64,000 nt of DNA from Clostridia bacterium (GTDB taxonomy: Bacteria; Bacillota; Clostridia; Lachnospirales; Lachnospiraceae): NCBI GenBank assembly GCA_910575725.1, contig CAJTFE010000006.1, forward strand, positions 62,581-126,580, read 5' to 3'. Below are positions 7,841 to 14,993 of this stretch, one piece after another. Position 1 is the stretch's first letter. The number at the start of each line of letters is the position of its first letter. Below the pieces are notes generated by a model, which was not told the origin of the DNA, did not search any database, and was given only the letters and a program-made list of their open reading frames with translations. A program made the position numbers and the translations under genes.

Positions 7841-8581
7841 TTATTTATTGTTATGATGACTATTGCCTCCATGCCCGTGTCCTGATGATTCATGCTGCCC
7901 ATCTGTTTCATGCTCTTTAATCATACTATGCAATTCCCCCATGGACATATTATGGCAATCTTCCACGGTCACTGTATTGTCGTATTCATATAGCTGTAAA
8001 TATGCGGCATATTTCCCGAAAGACAATCCACAGTCGTGCGCTTCGGAAATAGAATTGGTGTTTGCCAAACGGCTTGTTGCATTATATTCATGGCTGCTAT
8101 TGCAATTTTCAAGCAAATTATATAAATTCTGTTCCTTATCTGCATTATCTGATGCAATCGTAAAAGTCAGATCTGCATTGTCTGCAAGATATGGCTGCAT
8201 GGCTTCACTTGTAACAATCGTATCCACTGCTTCTTCTGCTTTCATCCCTTTTACTGAAACCATATCCAGTATTTCTCTGCCATTATCATTGTAGGCATAA
8301 GCACCAATAATCTTATCAAAACAATTAAGTTCAAGTTCAATGGACGGATTGACATCTATACTGATATATGAAACAGGTGAAACATTTGCAAAATATAATC
8401 CTGATGTTCCCATCAGAATAAACAGTGTGGCACAGGCAGCTAAAACTTTCCTGACACTACGAAATCCCTGCTGCTTTTCCATACTTTTAGCTGCTATAAA
8501 TTGCTTTGTATGCGCTACTACTTTTTCATCTGCCCGAATCTGATCAAAGGCTTTATAAACTCTATTTTCCATAGCCTTCAC
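7841..8581 (-). CDS. RsgI-like membrane anti-sigma factor with His-rich tail
   Basis: A 246-aa single-pass membrane protein. Residues 1-44 are cytoplasmic, 45-66 form the membrane helix, and the outside part opens with SYISIDVNPSIELELN (about 71-86), the signature of the RsgI extracellular domain. A long extracytoplasmic region follows, and the last 17 residues are His/Gly/Asn-rich (HGHGGNSHH), a likely metal-binding tail that ordinary RsgI proteins lack. The gene overlaps the sigma gene by 20 bp, the usual coupling of a sigma factor with its inhibitor. It should hold the sigma factor at the membrane until an outside signal, perhaps metal, releases it. Confidence 0.75.
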   Translation of the reverse strand: MKAMENRVYKAFDQIRADEKVVAHTKQFIAAKSMEKQQGFRSVRKVLAACATLFILMGTSGLYFANVSPVSYISIDVNPSIELELNCFDKIIGAYAYNDNGREILDMVSVKGMKAEEAVDTIVTSEAMQPYLADNADLTFTIASDNADKEQNLYNLLENCNSSHEYNATSRLANTNSISEAHDCGLSFGKYAAYLQLYEYDNTVTVEDCHNMSMGELHSMIKEHETDGQHESSGHGHGGNSHHNNK

Positions 8582-9047
8582 CCTTTAACCTTTCTTCTAA
8601 TCTGCTCCGCCCCCTTGAAAGAATAGAATAAACAGTATTTTCTTTCATAGACAAAATGCTGGAAATTTCCGGTACAGAATATTGTTCATAATAATGCAGA
8701 TAAATAACATCCCTGTATTTTACAGGCAATTCCAGTACGGTCTGCCAGACATCAGAATAATCTGCCTTTTCACCTACACAAAGATTTGTAATCGTATCAA
8801 TGGGAACTGTGTTCCCCCTGAAAAAATTTTTTATCAAGTCTTTGCACGAATTGATTGTTACCCTGATAATCCATGCTTTTTCATGTTCCTTGCTTTCAAA
8901 CGTACCTTTGTACATCATATATTTGATAAAAACTTCCTGGAATATATCCTCTGTTTCAAATTCATTTTTTAAATGAGTAAAGCAGATACGCTGGACGGTA
9001 TCTGCATACTCATCTAATGCGCGGTTCACTTCCTGTTCAGAACGCAT
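8562..9047 (-). CDS. ECF-type RNA polymerase sigma factor
   Basis: A 161-aa sigma factor with regions 2 and 4 only. Region 2 spans about residues 8-75 (DEYADTVQRICF, TEDIFQEVFIKYM, KAWIIRVTINSC) and region 4 about 105-155 (LPVKYRDVIYLHYYEQYSVPEIS, then the recognition helix KENTVYSILSRGRSRL). It is the middle gene of three on the minus strand: His/Cys repeat protein, sigma, anti-sigma. The first gene is thus the most obvious target and the operon is probably autoregulated. The ribosome site is weak (GGGAAG). Confidence 0.85.
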   Translation of the reverse strand: MRSEQEVNRALDEYADTVQRICFTHLKNEFETEDIFQEVFIKYMMYKGTFESKEHEKAWIIRVTINSCKDLIKNFFRGNTVPIDTITNLCVGEKADYSDVWQTVLELPVKYRDVIYLHYYEQYSVPEISSILSMKENTVYSILSRGRSRLEERLKGEGYGK

Positions 9048-9078
9048 TTGCTTCCCTGCTCCGTTTATTATTTGTATA

Positions 9079-9735
9079 TTAGTGATGTCCTTTTTTCCCT
9101 GAATGACGTTCCTTATTTTCTGAATGGTGTGTACCTGTATCGTTGGAATGGGTATGCTCGCCTACTTCCATGCACTCAGATACTCCACATGCGCCATGGG
9201 TATGTTCGCCCTCTACCGTACACCCTGAAATATTGCAATAGCTGTGGGTATGCTCGCCTACTTCCATGCACCCAGATACTCCACATGCACCGTGGGTATG
9301 TTCGCCCTCTACCGTACACCCTGATACATTGCAATAGCTGTGGGTATGCTCGCCTACTTCCATGCACCCAGATACTCCACATGCGCCGTGGGTATGTTCG
9401 CCCTCTACCGTACATCCTGACACATTGCAATAGCTGTGGGTATGCTCGCCTACTTCCATGCACCCAGATACTCCACATGCACCGTGCGTATGTTCCTCTT
9501 TTATCGTACATTCCGGCACATTACAATATGGCATTGAAACTGTATAGACGGTATTCATAGGTTGTACTTTCGTGGTATTATTAACGGCTGTTTGAACATA
9601 TGCTGTATCATCAGAATATGCCTGTTCCTGTACTGTTGTATTATTACCACTATATGCAATATTATCTGCAATTCCACCTCCAATACTAGCAAAGCCTGTT
9701 AATAAAGTTACTGCCAAAGAAATAATTTTTTTCAT
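9079..9735 (-). CDS. Secreted His/Cys repeat protein, probable metal binder
   Basis: A 218-aa protein with an N-terminal signal peptide (residues 1 to about 23), a Thr/Asn-rich spacer, then eight 16-residue units (about 70-197). Two unit types alternate: YCNVSGCTVEGEHTHG and ACGVSGCMEVGEHTHS. Each unit has two Cys spaced CxxxxC and an HTH triplet, giving 16 Cys and 16 His in all. The last 20 residues are again rich in His and Lys. There is no sorting signal or membrane anchor. Chelation of a soft or borderline metal outside the cell is the simplest reading. It is the first gene of the operon with the sigma/anti-sigma pair; a strong CAGGAGG site precedes the ATG. I know no named family for it. 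Confidence 0.8.
   Translation of the reverse strand: MKKIISLAVTLLTGFASIGGGIADNIAYSGNNTTVQEQAYSDDTAYVQTAVNNTTKVQPMNTVYTVSMPYCNVPECTIKEEHTHGACGVSGCMEVGEHTHSYCNVSGCTVEGEHTHGACGVSGCMEVGEHTHSYCNVSGCTVEGEHTHGACGVSGCMEVGEHTHSYCNISGCTVEGEHTHGACGVSECMEVGEHTHSNDTGTHHSENKERHSGKKGHH
9145..9528. repeat. Tandem repeat, 96-bp units made of two 48-bp halves
   Basis: GGTATGCTCG recurs at 9151, 9247, 9343 and 9439, exactly 96 bp apart, and the half-unit GGTATGTTCG sits 48 bp further on in each. Copies are nearly identical at DNA level, so recent expansion or contraction by slippage is likely. Confidence 0.9.
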
Positions 9736-9756
9736 TTTGTACCTCCTGGTATTTTA

Positions 9757-9784
9757 ATCTTAGCATAAAATTTACTGCTGTTTC
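9757..9784 (-). promoter_or_regulatory. Candidate ECF-type promoter for the repeat-protein operon
   Basis: On the minus strand GAAACA (9784-9779) is followed after 15 bases by CTAAGAT (9763-9757), upstream of the CAGGAGG ribosome site. A GAA(A)C -35 is typical for ECF sigma factors; the -10 match is loose. Confidence 0.25.
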
Positions 9785-9814
9785 ATCTTTAATACGATTG
9801 AAAATACAAAAACC

Positions 9815-9838
9815 TTGCAAAAAAATATTTTTTTGCAA
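9815..9838. repeat. 24-bp perfect AT-rich palindrome
   Basis: TTGCAAAAAAAT followed directly by its exact complement. It marks the right side of the AT-rich sigma-factor patch, and could be an operator, or an end of the 9982 transcript. Confidence 0.4.
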
Positions 9839-9981
9839 AATTTTTGTACCAAACCTATATGTTTAGGTTATATGCGTTTAAACGGATAATATCAATGCCA
9901 TATTTATACAGAATGATAAAGCAATCCGTCATTGTTTTATTGTTATCTATTTCTGCTTCTTCATTAACCATGAACATTCGG

Positions 9982-10608
9982 TCAGGTATGTATCCCATAA
10001 TACGCCTTTTCCAGGTTCTCCCGGCCGTGGAGGATGACTCCCCCGCACATACCGTTCCCATAGGGCGTCTGTTCCTGAAAGAAAAAGCTGTACGGCTCAA
10101 AATCATCATATACGGTAATCTGCCTGCCGCTCTGCCATTTCAGGAAATGGTTTCCCAGAAATTTACCCAGCTTTTTCCGCAATGCTTTCGTCTCCGCCAC
10201 TGCTTTCAGGTTACGCCTGCTCTGGAATTCAATCTTCGGTCCGGTGTGTTTCTCCAAAGACAGCACCCTAAGCTGGATGCCGTTCTCCCGGCTTTCCTTT
10301 GCAAATGCCTTAAACTTCTCATAAGAAAGCCGAACCGTCTCCGTCCTTCCGGACACTTTTCCTCCCCCGGCATCACTCAGCCAGGTAAAGAAAATCTCCA
10401 GAATATCCCCCTGCTCCATAGTCTTTCTTAGTGCCAGCTTTGCAAAGGAGTGGATATCGGATACCGTTATATACCTTTTTTCTTCCAGTTCCAGTAAATC
10501 GTTCTCCAGAAATACAAAACTCTGGGGCGAATGATACTCTTTGGAGAATGTCCGCAGGGTGATGCAGTCCCCGGAAGCGGACAGCTTTATCATTGTTCTG
10601 TTGTTCAT
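9982..10608 (-). CDS. Element-borne protein of unknown function (208 aa)
   Basis: A soluble, basic protein without signal peptide or membrane segments. It begins with a beta-rich part (TMIKLSASGDCITLRTF) and carries a charged helical centre with many Arg/Lys (RRNLKAVAETKALRKKLGKFL). I do not recognise a family. It lies at the 3' side of the small-protein, PcfJ and PcfK gene group and reads in the same direction, so it probably belongs to the same transcription unit, 73 bp after the 23-aa frame. Base composition matches the GC-richer backbone rather than the AT-rich patch beyond it. Confidence 0.7.
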   Translation of the reverse strand: MNNRTMIKLSASGDCITLRTFSKEYHSPQSFVFLENDLLELEEKRYITVSDIHSFAKLALRKTMEQGDILEIFFTWLSDAGGGKVSGRTETVRLSYEKFKAFAKESRENGIQLRVLSLEKHTGPKIEFQSRRNLKAVAETKALRKKLGKFLGNHFLKWQSGRQITVYDDFEPYSFFFQEQTPYGNGMCGGVILHGRENLEKAYYGIHT

Positions 10609-10690
10609 CTCATACCCTCCTTAATAGCAGGGGGGAGAGAACATATCCCTTCCCCCATGCAAAAAATAATATAGTTGTATATGCCTGTCC

Positions 10691-10762
10691 CTATTCGCCG
10701 GCCATACTAAAAAACTGGGCCGGCGTCAGCGCCTGCACTCTTTCCCATGCGTTCTGTGCCAT
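10691..10762 (-). CDS. Very small protein (23 aa) with strong ribosome site
   Basis: An ATG directly after the stop of the 107-aa gene (TGAATG), with AGGAGG placed 7 bases before it, opens a 23-codon frame ending in TAG. The peptide is WERVQALTPAQFF-like and amphipathic. The ribosome site and tight coupling are the only evidence. Confidence 0.4.
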   Translation of the reverse strand: MAQNAWERVQALTPAQFFSMAGE

Positions 10763-11086
10763 TCAAGCCACCTCCTGTTCCATAATGCGGAATGACATAA
10801 TCAGAAATTCCTTTGTGTGCTGTTTATCGCTGCAGTATATGCTGCAGATACCGTCCTCAAATCTCCAGAACGGAGCGTTGCTCCACCAGAGGACAGATCC
10901 CTTCCCATTGTTAGCAAGGGTGACTTTGCATTCCGGCTCCTCCGGCACAATACTGTAAAAGCCCTGGGTATTTGCCACCGTGACCTTACGTTTCTGCCCC
11001 ACGTATTCCGGGCGGCAGTGGCCGGTAATCTCAAAACAGGTTCCCTTCTTTAAAGTCTTTTTTAACTGGCTCAGATTTTTTACCAT
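10763..11086 (-). CDS. Element-borne protein of unknown function (107 aa)
   Basis: A small beta-rich basic protein (KKGTCFEITGHCRPEYVGQKRKVTV, with VLWWSNAPFWRFEDG in the middle). The start at 11086 is chosen because AAGGAGG lies 5 bases before its ATG; a longer frame to 11140 has none. It follows the PcfJ-like gene in the same direction. No family recognised; its compact SH3-like strand pattern would fit a nucleic-acid or protein adaptor, but that is only a guess. Confidence 0.65.
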   Translation of the reverse strand: MVKNLSQLKKTLKKGTCFEITGHCRPEYVGQKRKVTVANTQGFYSIVPEEPECKVTLANNGKGSVLWWSNAPFWRFEDGICSIYCSDKQHTKEFLIMSFRIMEQEVA

Positions 11087-11146
11087 AGATTCCTCCTTGT
11101 CATGGATAAAGGCAGGATGTCCTGACAACACCCTGCCCACTGCTTG

Positions 11147-13342
11147 TTACGCGGCCTCTGCCAGTGCAGTTTCCGCCAGTTCCTCTTTGTTTTCCATCAG
11201 GTCTTTCATCAGCACATCAGCTAAAAGCTGGCCTCTTAAATCACCGGTATGGATGATAATCTGGTTTTCACGCAGCTGTGTGAATTCCTCATTCCGTAAA
11301 ATACGGCTTTTTTCTGCAAGCCCCCTTTCTTTTGCGGTAATCCTTTTAGAAATTGCCTTCTGCCATTCCCGCAAAAATTTCTCCGCATCCTTGATATCTT
11401 CTTTCTGGCGGTCATACATCGTCCGTTTCTGCCTTACGGTTCCGTCCGGCTCAATCTCCAGCGTGTAATAAGAATCATCCGGCCTGGATACCCTGCGAAG
11501 AAACAGCACATAGCTCTCGTTTCTTTCAATACGTTCCCAATACCGGTCACTGCTCCCTACACAATGATGAAGCTTTTCACCCTCCGCCATGATTTCTTCA
11601 ATCCTCGACGGGACGATGACAGTATAATCTTCCCCCGCATATCCATAGATTTCTTTTATGTCCTGATAAATGTCCTCAACATGCGGATATTTTTCCAGAA
11701 CTTCCCCGGCCCTGATTGCCAGTTCTTTCTGCCCGCACAGTTTTACCAGTTCATCATGGCGCTGGCGCAGTTTCCGGACACGGTAAATGATCGCATCGCC
11801 CGTATCCATTTTAAGGCGGCAGGCCATGGAAAGGTAATCACTCCATGTGGTAAGCACCTCGCCGCTTTTCATATGGGCCTCCCGCATCTGACGCCGGATA
11901 TAATTATAAATCTGAACAACGCTCATCCGGTCCGTAATAAAACGGAGCGTATCCGGCAGGATATTTTCACTGCAGAACCATGCGACTGCTTTATCCGGAA
12001 GGTATTTCCCGGTGGCTTTTTCATACTGCAGCCATGTCAGAAACTGCCGTCCGCCCCTGTTTTCCCTAAGCCGCCGCAGCTGCTGGGAATCAATCCCCAA
12101 AAGCTTCAGCAGGCTTCCGGATTTCAGGTTCTTAAAAGCATCTTGAAAATTGTAATAGTCGCCTACACATTCCATAACCAGAGCAGGCAGATGCGCCTTT
12201 GCCAGCTGTTCTAACTGCGGCACTCTCTCAAGAACCGCAAGGTATTTTTCCGGATCGATTTTCTGGCTGTCCTGAATGGACTCTATAAGCCCTGTGCGAT
12301 GCAGTTCTCTTGCAGCAAGTGCTGGAAGGGTCTTTCCGTAGACCCGTCCCTTCCCATCCCCACACCAGCCGGGATCACAGAAATATGTACTGATCCACCG
12401 GGTTTCAGACTGTTTATACAGGCCCCAGTAATAAGCGCTCAGAGGATGCGCATGATGGTCATAAATAGCCCTGCGGACCTCCCAACTGCTGCATTCCGGA
12501 TTCTTATAATCCCCCTTCGGATATTTGCGGTATCCGTAAAATTCCCGGAGAATGAATCCATCCTCACACCGCTGCATCAGATACATATGCTCGCGCTCTG
12601 TTACAACCGTGCCGGCTTTTCCGATGGATTTATAGGTAATCTTATGGCGGCAGCGTGGACAGTATCCTGCCTTATTATGACGCGGTTTCCTGACCGCCAC
12701 TTCCTTTTCACAGAATGTACAATATCCTGTTTCTGCCCCTTTCCTTCTATACTGGTAGAAAATATAATTTTCTGTGATGCCAACCTTATCCACCCAGCGT
12801 TCCCAGTCTTTGGGAAGCTCCGGCGTCTGTTCCAGATCCAGGTCCCACGGATCGGTCTCTCTTTTGTGGCGCTGTTTCAATTCATCTGCCCGGACTTTCA
12901 GCTGGTATTCCAGCAGGCCCTGATAGCCTCCATGCTCCCCGCCGAGGTATTTTTTAATCAGATTATATCCCCGTGGGCTGATCCATTTTTTCTTTGAATA
13001 AGAAACATACCTTGGCCAGGGAATCAAGTCCAGCTTTGCTGTCATCCATTTTTCCCTGAGCCTGTCATAGGTAAGGAATTCTTTTTGTTTCTTATCAATA
13101 TACAGTTCATAAGCAGGCTTTTTTCCTCCCATCCGCATATGCTCCGGAAGGAAAAAAGCAACTTTCAGAAAATTATGGATCACCTGGCAGCGCATATACA
13201 GCCCGTACTGATAAGATATGTAAACATGCTCTCCGTTCCAGTACTTCTGTACGCTGCGCTGGGGCGTGTCTGTATCTGCCGTCTGCATCATGCCAGAGGT
13301 CGCATTCAAAGCCCTCAATTCCAGCAGTTCCTTTTTTCTCAC
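11147..13342 (-). CDS. PcfJ-like protein
   Basis: A 731-aa protein of the PcfJ type found on conjugative plasmids and elements of Firmicutes. The centre has a four-Cys zinc ribbon (CTFCEKEVAVRK, CPRCRHK, about residues 208-235). The diagnostic PcfJ block near residue 610-650 reads EGEKLHHCVGSSDRYWERI. The role is unknown; in pCF10 the gene lies beside transfer genes. The start is GTG at 13342, overlapping the stop of the preceding gene (GTGA). Its PcfK partner is two genes upstream. Confidence 0.8.
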   Translation of the reverse strand: MRKKELLELRALNATSGMMQTADTDTPQRSVQKYWNGEHVYISYQYGLYMRCQVIHNFLKVAFFLPEHMRMGGKKPAYELYIDKKQKEFLTYDRLREKWMTAKLDLIPWPRYVSYSKKKWISPRGYNLIKKYLGGEHGGYQGLLEYQLKVRADELKQRHKRETDPWDLDLEQTPELPKDWERWVDKVGITENYIFYQYRRKGAETGYCTFCEKEVAVRKPRHNKAGYCPRCRHKITYKSIGKAGTVVTEREHMYLMQRCEDGFILREFYGYRKYPKGDYKNPECSSWEVRRAIYDHHAHPLSAYYWGLYKQSETRWISTYFCDPGWCGDGKGRVYGKTLPALAARELHRTGLIESIQDSQKIDPEKYLAVLERVPQLEQLAKAHLPALVMECVGDYYNFQDAFKNLKSGSLLKLLGIDSQQLRRLRENRGGRQFLTWLQYEKATGKYLPDKAVAWFCSENILPDTLRFITDRMSVVQIYNYIRRQMREAHMKSGEVLTTWSDYLSMACRLKMDTGDAIIYRVRKLRQRHDELVKLCGQKELAIRAGEVLEKYPHVEDIYQDIKEIYGYAGEDYTVIVPSRIEEIMAEGEKLHHCVGSSDRYWERIERNESYVLFLRRVSRPDDSYYTLEIEPDGTVRQKRTMYDRQKEDIKDAEKFLREWQKAISKRITAKERGLAEKSRILRNEEFTQLRENQIIIHTGDLRGQLLADVLMKDLMENKEELAETALAEAA

Positions 13343-13887
13343 AACAATGCCACCTTCCTTTCTGTCAGATCTGTGCCATACCAGGTATCCGGGAGGACTT
13401 TTCTCCCGTCTACCTGCGCCAGGGCGATCTGTATGATATTCTTCCCCGCAGGATCTTCCTTTGCAAAAGCAAGGATATCTCCCTTTTTGCCCCTGGCTAC
13501 CGGGTCAATCCCCCGTGCCACGGCATATCCGGCGCATGCCTCTGCCCGGTCCTTTGCCACATGGCTGCTCCACTCCCGCAACGGATGGTCCGCCATGAAA
13601 GCAAGACTGTGAAGGAAAAAATCCTCTTTTGTCAGCTTTTTCAGTATCGTCAGTTCCGTGCAGGAGATTTTTGTATCATCCCCATCCTCATCCATGTCTC
13701 CCCCGGCATTTACAATGTAGTATTCAGCCTGGTCCAAGTTGGAATAATAAGTGAGACAGTCAAGGGGATTCTCCGCACAGTGGAAACCGTTCTGACGGCA
13801 GTTCGCTTTCTCCGTCTTATTAACTCCCATTACAAACTGGTGCCCCCGGCAGATCAGGCCGGGAGCAAAACCTTTATATGCAATCAT
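13339..13887 (-). CDS. Element-borne protein, DUF7666-like
   Basis: A 182-aa soluble protein. It opens with AYKGFAPGLICRGHQF and GFHCAENPLDCLTYY, a pattern I associate with the uncharacterised DUF7666 family of phages and mobile elements; treat this as tentative. The start at 13887 follows GGAGGTG; an extension to 13914 has no ribosome site. It sits between PcfK-like and PcfJ-like genes with overlapping or close junctions, so the three are co-expressed. Function unknown. Confidence 0.65.
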   Translation of the reverse strand: MIAYKGFAPGLICRGHQFVMGVNKTEKANCRQNGFHCAENPLDCLTYYSNLDQAEYYIVNAGGDMDEDGDDTKISCTELTILKKLTKEDFFLHSLAFMADHPLREWSSHVAKDRAEACAGYAVARGIDPVARGKKGDILAFAKEDPAGKNIIQIALAQVDGRKVLPDTWYGTDLTERKVALL

Positions 13888-13910
13888 CCTTTTCACCTCC
13901 ATAAGTGGAT

Positions 13911-14906
13911 TCATCCTGCTTTCTTTTCCGGTGTCATCAGGTTTTCAAGGGAAAGCTGTTCCATAAAGGACATCTGCCCGTTATCGGCAGGTTCTTTTTT
14001 CTCTTCTTTCTTTTCTGCCGGCTTTTTGGCAGGGGATTTCCTGGCAGAGGTTTTCTTTCCTTTGGAGCCGGCAGACGTCTTCCCCACGAAAGGCTTTGGA
14101 ACAAATTCCTCTTCGTCCTCTTTGTCTTCCTTTACATCCTCAGTCCGGAAATATTCTTCCGCCCAGTGGTAACAGAGGTCATCCGGAATATCACTGGAAT
14201 AACAGGGAGTATCCCGTCCCGGCTGTATCCCGGCTGCCTTCATCTCGTCCTGGACATATTCATAGGCTTTCCGGTTAATATACTGGAAACAGCGGACCAT
14301 ATTCTTCTGGGGGAGCATGACCTGTCTGGCGAATGCCGCATCTTCCAGGCATGCAGTCTGGATATATTCGGAAACACATTCTTTCATATTGCGGCGGGTC
14401 AGCTTTTCCGTATCAGCACCAACCCGTTTCATGGATTCAGCAGTCAGTTCTTCTTCATTCATAGCCTTGATCCGGTCAAGCTGTGCCTGCCTTATGGCCT
14501 GTTTTTCCTGCCTTTTGGTCTCCCACTCTGCCTTGCGTCTGGCCTCTGCAGCCTCATGCTCCGCACGCTTTTTATCTTCCGATTCTTTTTCCGCATCGGA
14601 CTCCGTGGCATCCGTTTCTTTCTCTTCCGATTCCCCTTCTTCCCCTGCATCTTCTTCAGGGCAAGCATTTTCTTCTTCCGTCTCCACCGGTTCCCCGGCC
14701 TCTGCGGATTCTCCCATGACTGGCAGCCGGTCGGCCTGTTCTGTTCCATTCTCAAAGGGATTGTCCGGAACCGGACCCGTCACCGGTAAAAATCCATCCA
14801 GCGCATTTTCTTCTGTTCCTTCAGCAGTATCTCCGAAAAACCTGTCTTCCTCAAAGGGATTGTCTCCTATCTTCATTTCCATGCTCATATCTGCAAAAGT
14901 ATCCAT
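13911..14906 (-). CDS. PcfK-like protein
   Basis: A 331-aa protein. The first 130 residues are acidic and low-complexity with repeated DNPFE motifs. The folded part (about 150-265) carries the PcfK-type block QKNMVRCFQYINRKAYEYV and YSSDIPDDLCYHWAEEYF. The C-terminus is Lys/Ala-rich and ends with QMSFMEQLSLENL. PcfK and PcfJ proteins are usually encoded together, as here. A strong terminator lies between it and the upstream primase, so it may have its own promoter or be made at reduced level. Confidence 0.75.
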   Translation of the reverse strand: MDTFADMSMEMKIGDNPFEEDRFFGDTAEGTEENALDGFLPVTGPVPDNPFENGTEQADRLPVMGESAEAGEPVETEEENACPEEDAGEEGESEEKETDATESDAEKESEDKKRAEHEAAEARRKAEWETKRQEKQAIRQAQLDRIKAMNEEELTAESMKRVGADTEKLTRRNMKECVSEYIQTACLEDAAFARQVMLPQKNMVRCFQYINRKAYEYVQDEMKAAGIQPGRDTPCYSSDIPDDLCYHWAEEYFRTEDVKEDKEDEEEFVPKPFVGKTSAGSKGKKTSARKSPAKKPAEKKEEKKEPADNGQMSFMEQLSLENLMTPEKKAG

Positions 14907-14921
14907 AAAAATCTCCTTTCG

Positions 14922-14974
14922 TCAAAAACGGCATGGAGCGGAAACAAACCTTAACGCTGTTCCCATTCCATGCC
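14922..14974 (-). terminator. Terminator between primase and pcfK-like gene
   Basis: GGCATGGA and TCCATGCC pair at the base with further GGAAACA/TGTTCC pairing inside. On the minus strand GTTTTTG follows immediately. It would separate the replication genes from the Pcf group. Confidence 0.7.
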
Positions 14975-14993
14975 ATGCTTATTGTTCCGCCTC

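Noticed and set aside
7821..7842. Plus-strand terminator TGCCTA/TAGGCA with T-run
   Set aside because: The stem is short and no plus-strand gene precedes it; noted only as part of the terminator region of the sigma operon.
9145..9528. Regular 96-bp and 48-bp repeats suggesting a CRISPR array
   Set aside because: Units are contiguous with no unique spacers and encode protein repeats in frame; no cas genes are near.
9048..9560. Long plus-strand frame with repeated YARLLPCTQILHM-like units
   Set aside because: It is the reverse of the His/Cys repeat gene. The minus frame has a signal peptide, a ribosome site and operon context; the plus frame has none.
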